Shown: positions 12,750-27,700 of the stretch, in pieces
How the letters are laid out: every line of letters starts with the position of its first letter
Numbering within the stretch: the first letter of the stretch is position 1
From: Membranipora membranacea
Lineage: Eukaryota > Bryozoa > Gymnolaemata > Cheilostomatida > Membraniporidae
NCBI GenBank assembly: GCA_914767715.1
Contig: OU612073.1
Location: forward strand, 6,324,001 to 6,388,000
Length of the DNA: 64,000 nucleotides
Direction: 5' to 3'
The notes under the pieces: model-generated
What the model was told of the DNA's origin: nothing
What the model saw: only the letters and a program-made list of their open reading frames with translations
Database searches by the model: none
Program-made: the position numbers and the translations under genes

Positions 12750-15700
12750 GTAAGTCTACAGAAATTGACAACTCCGACCCTTGTATGTCTGAGTATTTAT
12801 TTCAAAAACTTTTACGTACTCTTACCATTGTCATGGTATATGTCATATTTTAAAACACGAGTGTCAGAATGATTATGACATGATTCTCCTTCAAATCTCC
12901 GTAATTGAACTCTTCTCATGCACATACAAAGCTTGTTGGTTTGAAAAAAAACCTCTGATAATTTAAACCTCATTTCATGAATGCTGTACAGTGTACAGTG
13001 TACAGTCATGTTTATGTTATGTTATGTTATGTCATGTTTTTTTTGTAGAGGGCCAATGTAATAGTGACAGCTTTCAAGGAAATAGCGGCTGGTTTACTTC
13101 TCCTAATTACCCTTGTTTAGCCTACAACAACAACCATCGGTGTGCATACAGCATTGTGGTGTCATCAGAAAAATATGTGGAACTCACTGTGGTTGACTTC
13201 GACACTGAAAATGGCTATGATTATCTATATGTAAGTGAATATGTGATTCCTATTCTCACTAATGGTCTTAAAAAACAATTTAGGTAACAATACCAATAAT
13301 TTAGGTTAACAATCAGAAGGATTGTGCTTCTCTTGTCTGTCTCAGGAGGTAAATTGATCTTGGATGCACAAAACTAAAATCTGATTTTTTGTGTCCTATA
13401 TAGCTCTCCAATTAAACTTCAAATGATCTGGAATTTTCAAGTGATCAGACATCCATGCAAAAAATCTCTAGCTGTTAATGTGTGAGAACCGCATTTAATA
13501 ACTGAGTGCATAAAATCAATTGGTAGAGCGTTGAACTTTACAATGCCACACTTTTCTTAGGTGTATGACACTCCTTCTGGGGCATTTTTGAGAAGACTTG
13601 GCGGATATATAACAGATACAACAGTGATCGGGATCTCAAACAAGATGAATCTGCTGTTTCATACTGATGGAAGTGTTGTGCGCAGTGGCTGGAATGTTAC
13701 TTGGACAGAATGTAAGATTTGTATCCTTTATGAGAGTACCCATTACACTACACATATTGTGTATGCTATCAAGCAATTTGTTAACACTATGTGGGAAATA
13801 AATTCAGATGGTGATAAACAAGGTTGTCATGGGTAAGGTCGTGAAGGGAGATCAATAAATTTTAAGAACATATAAATGTTGGCATTTGTTTGAAAGGAAA
13901 TTCAGAACAATGATTATCGGACTAATGGATTATATGCCGGGTACATAAATCAAATATCGTTTGAGAAAATCGGCTGCTTGCTTCTATCATTTTAGCTGAT
14001 GAGGCTGGACAATCACCAACAACAACAACAACGACAGTACGCCCTACTACCCCTGAGCCAGGTAACTAACCGTTATGAAATCAGCAATGCATGTACATTA
14101 CTCTTATCAGGTTAACTTTTAACTAGTAAAAATGAATCGCTTTTATTAACAGGTGGATGGTGTTGTTGCTTAGATCAAGGCACAATTTGAAAGTGTTTTA
14201 TCTTAGATCTGACTAAGGTGCAGCCATTAATCTCAATTTGCCAGAAAACATCACAATGTCTAATTTGCCACCTTTTTTCTGGTTTGATTTCAATTAGAAT
14301 GCAACAGTGACAGCTTCGAAGGTATGAATGGATGGCTAGTCTCCCCAAACTACCCTGGTTTCTACTATAACAGGCTTCATTGTCGTTACGATATCTCTGT
14401 ACCGGCAGGTTACTATGCTACCCTGAGTTTCAACCACTTTGACATCGAGCGAGGCTATGACAATGTCTATGTAAGTAGTTTATGACATTATTGGATAAAA
14501 AATGAAAAACTAATGCGTGCATTGCACTCACTTTTTCATTTTCTATACTTCAACTGGTTCCAAGAGAAAGGATAAGCTTGGAACTATGGTTAGCTAGGAA
14601 ATTGTAACCATACTTTTTGTATTTTATTTTACACATAAAAGACATATTTCTGAGAAAGGCGCAATGGCTATTATTATATTCATTGATTGAACCAACAACA
14701 TTGTCATGAATTTATATTTTCTAAAAGGTATTTGACACTCCAACTAATACCTTGATTGGAGCTTTCACAGGTGATATAAACAGTGGAACAGTGGTCAATG
14801 GACGTTCAAACCAGACCCATGTAATATTCACAACAGATGGAAGTGTTGTGGACCATGGATGGAACATTACATGGACAGCATGTGAGTTTTTAGTATCGAG
14901 CTTTCACAGCTGCTATCTACTATGAAATTTGGATAGTGACCTATTTGTTTCTTGTTCTCTGCAAAAGGGTTGTCTTGCTATGAGCGATTGGTTCCGTTTG
15001 TGCAGTGAATGTATTTCCAAATCAGAAGACTTGATAGGCTTAGCAATAGTAGCAGGCTCATGAAAATAAGTGACTAAAATCCTTCAGAAACAAGACGGCA
15101 AATAGCTTAGTTATTTGATTTGTCTATCTTTTTTGTCAATATTTTTTCTGCAAAAGATTTCCGTGTAATTCAGGGAATGAAGTCTCAAATAAATCATATT
15201 TCAGATATAATGACGCCAATTAATATTTACTGCAGTCCTAGCTGCACAACTTTATATTCATTTGGTTCTCCCTTGCTAACCCAACTGTGTATCTTTAGCC
15301 AACGAAGAAGGAAGTGGGCCACTCACTTGGGAGAAGCCTGTTGCTTGGCGTTCTGAGAGACTCTACCCATGGGGTAATATCACAGAGGACTCCAATATAC
15401 TTGATGAGAGACGATACCAATGGGAGATGTACTCTTGTAAAGATGTCAGGCTCAACGGGAGAGTTGGGGCTCCATTTTTCAATCAACGATTTTACAGTAT
15501 AAATGTGAGTTTAAAGACATGTTGTGTTGAACTTAAAAACCCCATCAATGATTGATGCTGATGTACAAGTAGACAAGTAACATGCTTTATATTTCTTTAT
15601 AGAAGTGGGATTTGAATTATCAGCACCTTGACTGCAAAGTAAAAAGATTCAACATGTGAAATAAGTTTCTTGTTTTCACCACACTGTACTATGTACACTG

Positions 15701-18700
15701 TCAAATCATCAATACAATAATGGCTTTCCTTTCTTGGCAATAGATATGTGACAATGGAATGCTGCAATTCAATCGTGAATGGAGATTATCTTATCCTGCT
15801 GTTTTTGACACTAATTCCTGGTATGATAACGTTGCGATAATTGCCCCCTTCTGGGCATACTCTGATGAGTATCTTATGCAATCGCTGGAGGATGATTTTC
15901 CAGAAGCAACTAGCAAAGTTTACTATCACGAATACCAGGCAAGCTTCACAGCTGATGCTCTGACAAGAGATATTCTTGCCCGCGCACGGGAAGATGTGGC
16001 AAGTTCAGGTAGGTCCAATCTGTAATTTTGGTTAGTTGCCATATGAGCAGAAAATGTAATGGTTAATACAAGGGACTAGGGAAGTACAAAAGTGATCCCT
16101 GAAAAGGAGATTGGAGTATTATATCACATATGCAATAAACTTTTAGCCTCTACAAACTTGAAAGTCACAGGTTATCCTTGAACACATTCATAGCTAACAG
16201 TTTGTTCATTCCAATGTCGAGGCTTGCACTGTCTGCCTACACTTTGTAGAGAGAGAGTTTGTGAAATGATATGAATTTAGGCTTTTTTAGAACTCAAATC
16301 TAAAACATACTCTTGTAACCTTTTGAACAACCTCTCTTCTATTTCAATATCTGATCTATAAATAAGAAGGTATATTATAGTTTACACATGTTTGCATCTG
16401 TAACAGGAGTTGGAATGGAGGAGTTTCAGCCTAGCTGGGTCCTTGTTGTAACATGGATCAACATCGCTCCGTATCAAAACTGGAGATGCCGTTACTCAAA
16501 CTTTTACTCTGGATACAGAAGTGATGATGATGACGACTATAGTTACAATTACTACAGTTATTATTCTCAATACAATGATCAGTGCAGATATCAAGCAGAA
16601 CAATCTGCTGCTCATGTAAGTTTTCATAGAAGAACAACAGCTTTCATATTTGAGATATTGCTTGGATGTCAAAAACAGGGAGTATGAATCGGTAGTAATT
16701 TACAATAGTTATAAGATAAGATTCTTGACTACATATCACATGTCCTCTTAATATAATATCTTAACCTTGACCTTAATAAATCTTGTCCTCTTAATACACC
16801 AACAGTAATGTTATGTCAAAATACTGACCATAGCTGTAAAAAAATTGATTGATGACAACCAGTTGACAGTTAAATTACAGACTTATTTTGTATCACCTAT
16901 AGAGGCAATTGTGGTCGAAATTTCGAAAACTGCGGTTGACAGCGACATTTGTGAAAATTGTGAGACAATTGTCACCACAGCATATAACCACCTGATATTT
17001 GTTCTGAATTTAAGAAAACTTACATTTTAAAATGTTTCTTTGACAGTATATAATAACTTGTGTAATACTTTGTAGCTGAATCACTTCCAAGCAGTATTCA
17101 TCACAGATGGTGTGTTCTCCTTTGTCAAATTCAACTACCCTGAGGAAGGAATCAATTGGGCAACACCTGGAATAACATCGTCTACTTCACAAGCTGATAC
17201 TCAGCGAATATTGGGGCATGGATATGGCTGGTTCCCGATGGCAGTTGGAGGGTTTTCTTCAGGAGACTACAATACAGGGGCTGAAGTGAAAAGAGAATAT
17301 GTGACCGGCTGTAACCAAATTCAGATGATGGACATAGATAACACAACTGGCAACTATCCAGGTAAGATTATGTTAACATTTTTATATATATTAGTCTCAC
17401 AATTTCTCAATAACTTAAATCCTCTGCTAAAATCAATTCAATAGTTCTATGAAAATTCTATAAAAAACACCTATTATAAAGTTATTCTTTCAATGGGTAG
17501 CAATAAGGCCTTATCCAAAGTCTTTACACTGCTGGAATAATAGAAGCAGCCTCTTTCACTAAGCTTTATAATTACTTGTGTTAGATAATTTATGGACCTC
17601 TTGTCTTATTTATTGCTGTGATAGATGGCAGGAAAGGTGAATGGTTATTTAGAGTTGAGGAATCCGATGGAGCTCGCTCAGCTGCTTCTGAATGTGATCA
17701 ATGGTTGAGAAATCAGGATACCCAGGTGTACACGAACTATAGCATGGAAAACCCCTGCCCTACTAATATATGGCAAGCTTGGTGGGACCGTGCGTAAGTG
17801 ACTCATTTGTGAGATCAGGGTTACTTGATCATCACTTTACCTCGACTGAATATTGAAAATATGCTTGTATAGCTTTTTAATGCTGATAATTTTATGATAG
17901 ATTTAGCCACTGTGACTGGTGACTGGTGACTGGTGACTGGTGACTGGTGACTGGTGACTGGTGACTGGTGACTGGTGACTGGTGACTGGTGACTGGTGAC
18001 TGGTGACTGGTAAATGACCATTATGATAAATAAAAATTGTCTTTTATATCAACTAAAAATTCTGTATATACGTGGTAAAATAGTCATGATGAGGCTACCA
18101 ATGGCCAGGCTTACTAATGTTTTAACTGGGCAGCCTTGCATTAAAATCAGATGGTAATTAAGATGGCAAAAAATGGAAGTTTAAGTGAGGGGATTAGCAA
18201 CTAATCCCTCTGGCAATCGTTGGTGGGATTAGGACAATGGCAACCATGACTGTGCAATAATATACAGACAACTACATGATGGATCATGTACCTGTATGTG
18301 TAAGCAACAAATTTACAAGGTTGCATAATGTTTGAATTAGCTACCTTTGTAGTATCATTTATACTTTGTAAGAGGAAATAGCTGTATCCTCCGGTTTTAT
18401 AACATCAAAAACACTGTCACATTAATTTGTAGGTTTCAGTACCATTCGCTGCTAGGAGATTCAACCATCTGCTACCAGTCGGTGTTTGCTTCGTCAGCTG
18501 GGTTAAGACAGCGATGCTGCTATAATTGGGACTGGGACTCTGATGACTTCTCTTCACTTGTTCTTGGCCAACCATTTGGAGGACATGTCGTGGACACAGT
18601 AAGTCACTTAGTCTAAGTGCTCAGACGGTATCAATGCGAGTTAGTGACATTAAATTATCGAACATGTGATGCCACTAACTCGCATTGCAGTAGTCTGAGC

Positions 18701-21700
18701 ACTTTGACTGTAATTCGCTTAGCATGATAGAATGTTGATATGGTAAATTTCACGGCAGTAAATGTTACATGTTTGAAGAGTTAGAACTTCATCGTAACTA
18801 TTTCTGAGAGTTCGGTTTCACTTGCAGTCAGACATTGAGGAAGAGCTAAATGGATGGCAAGCATGTTGTGTGGAAGCTATTGGGATGTGCGGACAGTTCT
18901 ACAAGGGTAGACCCTTTAGTGACGGCGAAGATTACGAATTTGTTGTCCTATGTAAGTTTCCAGACATATGTTTGATTTCATTTTATATTCAATGAAGCTG
19001 TTTACACCTACTTGCAAACTCAACTCTACTGTCCTTCAATGGAATAGAGGAGGAAGAGTGAAAATTCTCGCTGAAAAAAGTCTTTCAGTGGTCTGAAATA
19101 AAACTCTAACTTAACTAGCTGGAAATCAGTTCGATCTATCATTAAGTCACCCTCAAACTAATGAATTTATACAATTCTTTCTTCAGCAATTTTTAATTTT
19201 ATCTAAAGGGCCATGGTTTGGAGATCCACATATAATAACCAGTGACGGATTGCCTTACACATTCAACGGACTTGGAGAGTATTTGTTCACGGAAGTTGGC
19301 GACGGCAATACTATTATTCAGGCTAGGACGGAGAGGGTTGAGATCAGCAACGGAGGTATTTTTAATTTGTCTGGCACAGAATCAGCTAATTGTCATATGG
19401 ACAATGCAGACTAGTCTAGCATACATGCACAGAGTAAACAAAGTCATTTACCTTCATTCAATTCACTTTCTTGTGGAAGCAAAATTATTTTTATAGCAAG
19501 ATAAAATGGTTCAATTTATCCTAACAACTCAAGTTAAAGCTTTCATCATCAGTCTTAGCAGTTGCCAATAATAATACCAGTCACACAATCCACAAGTGCC
19601 ATCCGATAGTGATTTTTTAATTATGTTATCTTCAGGTTTAGGACAGGCAACATATTTCAGTGCAGTTTGTATCCAAAGCCAAGGTTTACCAAAACTGCAG
19701 GTACAAATCAACAAAGGTGACTTGTCCGCTACAACTGTTGAAAGCCAGCTTCAGCTTATCATCGATGGTAATTTGACAGACATATCCCTTATTGGGCAAG
19801 ATTCAAACACCACACAGGAACTGGTAGGGATTACATCAGAAATACTCTTTAAGAGGACCAACGCTAGCCTCACAGTATTCTTCTCAACTGGAATATCTAT
19901 CACGGTAGAATCTCAAAATGTAAGTAGAACCAAACTACCTTGGCGAGTTAAGAGTGTGTGTGTGAAGCATTGAATTCCATATCTGGAATAGCATCATTAG
20001 CTTTCTTTTGCCAAACAATGGGCTTGCAAAAATAGCCAGTCCCTAGTAACATTCTGGAAAAGCCCAAATCATCGACGTTGAAGGCATTTTAATACTGTCT
20101 GCAGTTTTGTAAAGAAGTTGATTTCCCAGGCTATATAATTCATGCTAGTAGGGACAGCCAATCAGATCAATTTCAGATGAGCCCCTGTGTTAAGTGTTCT
20201 AACTGCATGATGTTATGATACTATTTCCATTCTAAGAAAAGAATTTAATTCTGTGGTGTGAAGCCATCATAAATATTGTATATGCACCTACAAAACAAGG
20301 CTTTGGAAATTATCATTATTTGTGATTCTAAATAACTGTTAGCAAATGATCCAAGCCATAATCATCTTCAATCTTTTAGGGAGTTCTAAGGGACACAATT
20401 AGTTTCATCCTGAATCTATCACTGTTCTAATATCCTGAGAAACAGAAAATATAGGAGCAGTGAGATTATCAGTCATCAGTGCATGAGACTGAGTTTCTGT
20501 TGTTACGAGACATAATTACAGCGTCATTACAGTGAAACATCTTGACAGGCTGTGAGGAAATTGCAATTCTGTATGACCATGAGGCCAAAAGAGCATGAAG
20601 GTACAAAATGTATTATAGTATAATTTCCTTATCATTACAGAAAATGCTGACTATCACACTTGGATTGCCCGCCTCAATCAAAGGTAATACAATCGGATTG
20701 ACTGGTGTCTATGATGATAGTCAGTCAAATGACTTTACTTGGCCTAATGGTACTGGATTCATATCTGTCAATTCTTCTGAGAGTGATATATTTGACTGGG
20801 CAAAACTATGTAAGTTTGAATGAGCTGTCACTACGGGTTCTTCAGCCTTTATACCTGAAGTTTCTCAAACATATTACGTGATTTTTATTTTAGAGAGACT
20901 GTGTTTTGTACTTTCAACCTTTTCAAAAATGTTGTCTGATCACCTTGCCTAGTTAAATTATAGCTTAATGCTCCGCCAGCATAATTCTTGAACTGGGAAG
21001 TCACAGATTGACTCTGCTATCTTAAATGTACTCTCTCAAGTCATACTGTCTTTGAGGATGGAAAAATCCTGACTTCATGATTGGTTCTGTGTTGATAAGG
21101 GCATATTTCACAAAATCAAGTTCATATGCAATCTCACTGTTCAAAACTGACATCATTTATTTTTAAATTTATTAGTTGCTGTGTCAGAATCTGAATCCAT
21201 CATGTACTACACAGAAGAAAATACTGATTGGTGGACATACAACAACAACTCGTTTGTCCCAGTGTTCACTGATGATGTTGATAATTGGGTCTGGAGCTCA
21301 GATGAGTTCAAAGCATCGGCTTATGATGTTTGCGATGAAGACACGGCCTGTCTTTACGATGTCTTTGTGACTGGAGACATCGCTGTCGGAGAAAGTAGCA
21401 GAGCCACGGCTGAAGCAAGTTCAGAGGCCAATGCCCTTCTAAGTGAGTCGATGCTGTTTGTACAATGGTGAATTTTGGCCCCTGCTTCTTGCCAATCGCT
21501 GCAACAACAACATATTACTAGGAATCAAATGGAGAAGGTACATACTATTTGCAATATTTAAAATAATTTAAAAAAATCAATAAACAAATATACTTTGGGT
21601 TCTAATATTTTCCATTGATTGTGATTGTAGGTAACTTTGCACCCACTATCTTGTTTGAGAAGTCGGTGTTCATAACAGTTGGGGAGGAGCTCAATCTAAC

Positions 21701-24700
21701 TGGATCTGTTAATGACTCAAATGGCGATGCTGTAACTGTGACAACAACCTTAGCTGGGGCTGTAGTTTCAACATCTCGTAATGAGTTTACAATCACAGTT
21801 ACAGTCACGAACAGCACAAATTTCAAATTTTCCATAACAGCAAAGGTAAGAAATTTTTTTGTCTATTGATACATCCAAATCGCAAACTACAATTTACAAA
21901 CATGTTACATGTAATCGTTGTCAATTATTGATACGAATTTATGTATCAGTGGTAAAATACATAGCGTGGCTTTTTGTGACGATATGCCATCAGTATAAAA
22001 CTAAAAAGCTTTTGCACTATGCATTGATTGAAGTCCCAGTAACAATCTCCAAAAAATCAGGCAGGCTGCTATATTAAATGGTGAACTTGTGGACCAATCA
22101 AATATGAAAATTGTGGTCCCGCAACCATACATAAAATAGCCACATGCTTTTTCAGAGTCAGATATGTTTCCCTCATCCATAAAATATATATCAGTGTTGT
22201 CAATCAATTGTGTATTTTAGATTGTGTCAACAATCTTTAATCAATGAGGCTTTAAATTTTGGTCTTTTTTCCAATTATATAGGACACTATAGGCGCTGCA
22301 GCCTCTCTCACACCACTTGCAATGTTGTGCAGTTGTGCGAATAATGGAACTTGTGTGGAGTTGTCATCTGAAGAACAAGCAGATACTGACAAACAGTGAG
22401 TCATGATGGATCCCTAAACCAACAAATTTTTGATTTAAATCCGCATGCAATCAATATTGCCTTTAAAATAGGAAATGATCCGATATAAATTCTATTTGTA
22501 TTTAACTATTATTATGATGTGAAAGATAATTGTTGCTCCTTCGCAACCCCAAACTCAAAGCAGGTTTCAGTGCCAAGTTCTTTTGATTGAGGGTTATGAA
22601 ATGCTGGTTTCACTTCAGATGTCACGATTATAGAATTCAGCGAATCAGTATGCAAAAGAAACAAAGCACAATGGAAGTTCTCCGTTATAACACACACTAT
22701 AACAATAATGTCATGATGTCATATCAAATAATAATAGTAATAATAAGCGCCAGTAGTGGATTGGCCTCAACCGGGATCCACTAATATCGGCTTGGTTCCC
22801 GACGCTTCGCCAGATTCTTCAATCATCAGCCAGCCCCCACAGAAACCGGATAAGGGAGCCAACCCTGACAGAAAACAAACTCATCTCTCATGATGAATAC
22901 AACGAGTACAATACAGAGTAACGGCGCGAATGAGAGGGAGAGCAATGCTCGATCTGTCTCGCCAAGCAGGCGACCTGTGGTGAACCAAGCAGGAGTCGGC
23001 CATCATTCTACTACTGGCGAAGTAAGACCAGCAACTCAGCGAATGAGCTATACTAGGGAAGATAACTTCAAAATTATGGAGTGCTACTATTCTAGTGGGC
23101 CAATGAGGAGAGGATACATCTCAAGGATGGCAAAGATATGGCAAGATCGAGGGAGATTTGAACTCACGGAGAACAGACTAGTGATGCAGGCAAGGACTAT
23201 TATCAGAAAGGAATGGCTTACAAAGGAGGAATTGGATGAGATCAGGATAAGAGAGACTGAAGATCAGGGAGCACCGGCAATGGAAGAAGGACAGACGACT
23301 GTTGAAGTGATCCCATCAAGTGTACTAGAACGCATTTAACAAGGTCATGGGAGAGAATATGACCATCCAGTGAGACAAGAAGACATCATGAGAGAGAGTA
23401 GATTATCAGATGAGAAAAGGGAATTAGTTGAGGAAATCAAAATACAGAAGAGAAGGCTGCAGATGGGTAGAGAAAAGTTGACTAACAAATAGACAGAAGG
23501 AAGATAGTGGGAGAACTAAGCAAAATCAATGAGGTGTTAGAACATGTTCCAATTGATAACATCACTGAACTGAATGATACATTTTACGCTAGTGCAGCAA
23601 TTGTCACAAAGAAGTTGGCGAAGAACTGGAATGAGAAGAAAGAAGAACCACCATGGAAAAAAAGACTGAAAGCAAAGGTGATGGAGTTAAGGAAAGATAT
23701 AAGCAGAGTAGTGCAAGCAAGAAACAAACCACACAATGATGGATTTAGAAGAAGGATAGGGGCTCCCCGCGTATTTTACTGAAGATTGAAGTTAGAGTGT
23801 TTTAAAGTTGAAGAAAAGATTTGAATGAAAAATCAATAGAAGATTTCCCCATTTCAAGTAGACTGGATTCAGTTCAACAACTTGGAGCTATCTACTCAAT
23901 TTGAGTTTGATGTTTGAACAGACAACTCCACACAACAACAAACCCAAGCCCATCAGTGTTACTGACTTTTGATAACAGGTCCTAGGTTCGAGGCCGCCAG
24001 GTACATTGTTTGTCTAGAAAAAAATTGTCACCTTCATCAACTATGAAACTTGCTGGTTCAGTTCTCACAGGCATTTAGGTACATCAGTTTTATGTTCAGT
24101 CCATGGGCGTCAGAAGGGGTGCTCAGGGTGCTCAAGTGAGCACCCCTTGGGAGGTTTAAAAAATTTTTTTTTAATAATTAGAGTTGTTTATCCTTGTCAG
24201 TGTCAGAGGAACTCCTTGTAGCCAATAACTGGGCCAATCATTTTGCCCTGTTGTTGTTGTTGCCCAATCAACATAAATTCTTAATATTTCATCTGATCAA
24301 TTATCTACATTTATCAAACTTTTATAAAAAAGAAAGTTGTGTGGGAGAGGAAGATGTGTGAGCATAGTGTAGTTACTGGCAGCTTTTGCAGGTCCCTATG
24401 ACTATGACCCAATCACCCAAGGCCTATAAAATAGCACTGACCCACTAGTGACCAGGAAGTCCATGTGTGAAACCAGGGGGAGGGGGTGGCTTCCACATTC
24501 CCTGGTGAAACACTAGTCCAGTCCCACCCAGTCCTCAACTATCTTGACTCAACTTCCACATATAATAATAACATAGGGAAGTCTAAGTCTAAGTCTAATG
24601 TAAACCAATGCTAGTGAGTTCATGAATAATAATCAATCAAATAAGGCCTAATAAATAATGGTCTTGCAGGTGCAAGAATGCTGTATGTATTTACTGGTAG

Positions 24701-27700
24701 TTCACTAAGTACTCTTTGGTCTGTTTTTAATCCAACCATTTTTTAAATTTGTTCACGAATAAACTATCTGACTAGGCTACTACCAGGGAACTCAGTGTTT
24801 TCCTTTATCGCTAGAACTTTCAATCGGGGCCCGGGCAAGAGGCTGTTGCTGTTAAATATTTTTGGTATCATGCTTGGTGTTGCTCATCCATAAAAGTTGG
24901 CTGGTATGTACCAGAATGCCTCTTTTTGGGTCTTGAATTTCAAAAAATTTCCGTCGGCGGCAGGGCGCTTGGGCGCCCCTCCCGCATCCTCCCCGCTTAC
25001 ACATGCAACTAACTACTCCACAGCTAAAAGGAGCACCCCTTGGTAAATCCTTCTGACGCCCATGGTCGAGTCCAGATATTTTGAAGAATTAAGTCTGAAG
25101 ATGAGAGTTTTAAAATTGAAGATTGCTCTATTTTCTCTGAAGAAATTGAAGACGGCATTGTTTGCAGGGAGCCCCAGGATAGAAGTGAAACACAACATCA
25201 AACGCAAGGGATACCAACTCGTGGAAGAGAAGTTAAAACAAAGATTGAAGGCAACAACAGCAAATATCAAGAGATACGATGACAGAGTAAAGCAGCAATG
25301 AACTCCCTCTTCCTCAGGAAGAGGGAGTTCATTGAAAGCAGTACCAACAAAACAGAATGTTTGAGAGCAACCAGAAGAGATTTTATAATGACATACAGAG
25401 TAATTTGGAGAGTGAGAATATAATACCAGATGGAGAGGAATCCAAGGACTTCTGGACAAGGATTTGGGGACATGAAACTGAACATGATGGAACAGCACCG
25501 TGGATAGACCGAGTCAGAAGAAAATTGGAAGGAAGACATCAGGGTGAGATAATCAGTACAGAAAACGCGCTCAAAAGAGCACTAGTGAAATTACCAAACT
25601 GGAAGGCTCCGGGCCCAGATTCTGTACAGGGATTTTGGATCAAAAATCTGACCAACCTGCACAGAAAGCTTGTTATATACCTGAATGAATGCCTGGAGAC
25701 AGCACAGACACCCAGCTGGATGACAACCGGAAAGAATGTTCTGATTCAAAATGACGGGACCAAAGGGACAGCACCGGGGAATTACTGACCCATGACCTGC
25801 TTACCTATTGTACGGAAGCTGATGACCTCAATGGTGGCTGAAGAGATCTATAGACACTTGGAGGATAATGATCTCATCGGAGAAGAACAGAAGGGATGTA
25901 GATCCGGGTATAAGGGAACTAAAGACCACTTGATGCTGGATAAGGTGATACTGAAGGATTGTAAGAACAGGAAAATTGGTTTAACCATGGGCTGGATGGG
26001 CTACCAGAAGGCGTATGGTTTAGCACCGCACTCATGGATCATTGAGACACTGAGAATGGTAGGGGTGGATGAGAAAGCTTGGAGATTCCTTGAGACGAGC
26101 ATGAGCAAGTAGAAGACCAACTTGGAGTGCGGAGGCCGCACACTGGCAAATGTGAACATCAAGAGGGGGATCTTCCAAGGTGACTCATTATTGCCGCTAC
26201 TTTTCATCGTGGGCCTTATAACTCTGAGTGTGATACTACGAGAAGCGAAGCAAGGGTATACACTTTCCAGACCTCAGTCAGGTAAGATAAACCACTTGCT
26301 CTACATGGATGACCTTAAACTATACGGCAAAAACAAGAAGAACTGGAGTCATTGGTACAAACAGTCAGAATTTTCACCCAGGATATAAGGATGAAGTTCG
26401 GAATACAGAAGTGTGCTACAGTAGTGATGAAGAGAGGGAAACGTGAACAGGATGAGGGGATATTGTTACCTGATGGATAGCTGATGAAAGATTTAGGAGG
26501 ACAGGACTACAAGTACTTGGGGGTGCTGGAAGCTGATGACATAAAAATGAAATAGATGAAGGAGAAAGTAAGGAAAGAGTATTACAGAAGATTAAGACTA
26601 CTATTGGAATCAAAGCTTAATGGAGGAAACGTAATTAAAGCAGCAAACACATGGGCGGTTGCTGTCCTCAGATACTCTGGAGGAATACTTGACTGGACAA
26701 AGGAGGAGCTTGAGGTTATGGACAGAAAAACCAGAAAACTGATGACTATAAACAGAGCGCTACAGCCGAGGGCTAATGTGGCAAGGCTGTATTTGGCAAG
26801 AAATGAAGGAGGAAGAGGATTGAGAGCAGTGGAAGAAACCATCATGACAGAGGAACACGAATTATCGGATTACGTAAAACGTGAAAACAAAGGACTCAAC
26901 AGATACCTCAAGAGTTTTGAGAAGAAAGAAACCAAAAGAGAGTATAAAGACCGCAAGATGGAGGAGAAACAACAGGAATGGAAGAACAAAGCATCACATG
27001 GACAGTACACAAAGATAGCAGATCGAACTGACACCAAGATAACGTACAAGTGGATAAAGAATGGCTACATGTAGAAAGAAACAGAAGGACTACTCATGAC
27101 TGCACAGGATCAGGCTTTACCAACACGATGGAAGAAAGTACATTTTTATAGAGAAACGAGGAGGTCCAGCACTGTGTAGAATGTGTAATGAACGAGAAGC
27201 GACCGTGTTTCATATTCTCAGTGAGTGTTCAAAAATAGCACAGACAGGGTTTAAGAATCGCCATGGCAAGGTAGCACAACTGATTCATTGGAATTTGTGC
27301 AAGAAATACCAACTAGAACACAGGAGAAACTGGTACGAACATCAGTCAGAGAGCGTGACAGAAAATGAGAAAGCAAAGATTTTGTGGGACTTTACGATTC
27401 AAACAGACCACATCATACAAGCCCGCAGGCCAGACATTGTTGTGCAAGACAAAGAAATCAACCACACTTGGATCATTGATATAGCCGTCCCAGGAGATGT
27501 AGGGGTCACAGAAAAGGAGAGGGAGAAGGTGGAAAAATATCAGGATCTGACGAGAGAAATAAGAAAAATATGGAACACATCAGTGACAGTTATACCAATC
27601 ATTGTAGGAGCACTAGGAGCTGTGGCTAACCTACACGAACAAATGGAGATGCTGGAGATAGAGAAGAAGGAAGTAGACAGAGTGCAGTTCTCTGCCCTAG

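Noticed and set aside
17821-18021. Repeating SPVTSHQ open frame on the minus strand
   Set aside because: It is the translation of the TGACTGG heptamer array in an intron.
22890-23339. Host protein of 149 residues
   Set aside because: It is followed in order by RT and restriction-like endonuclease pieces of a Dong/R4-type LINE.
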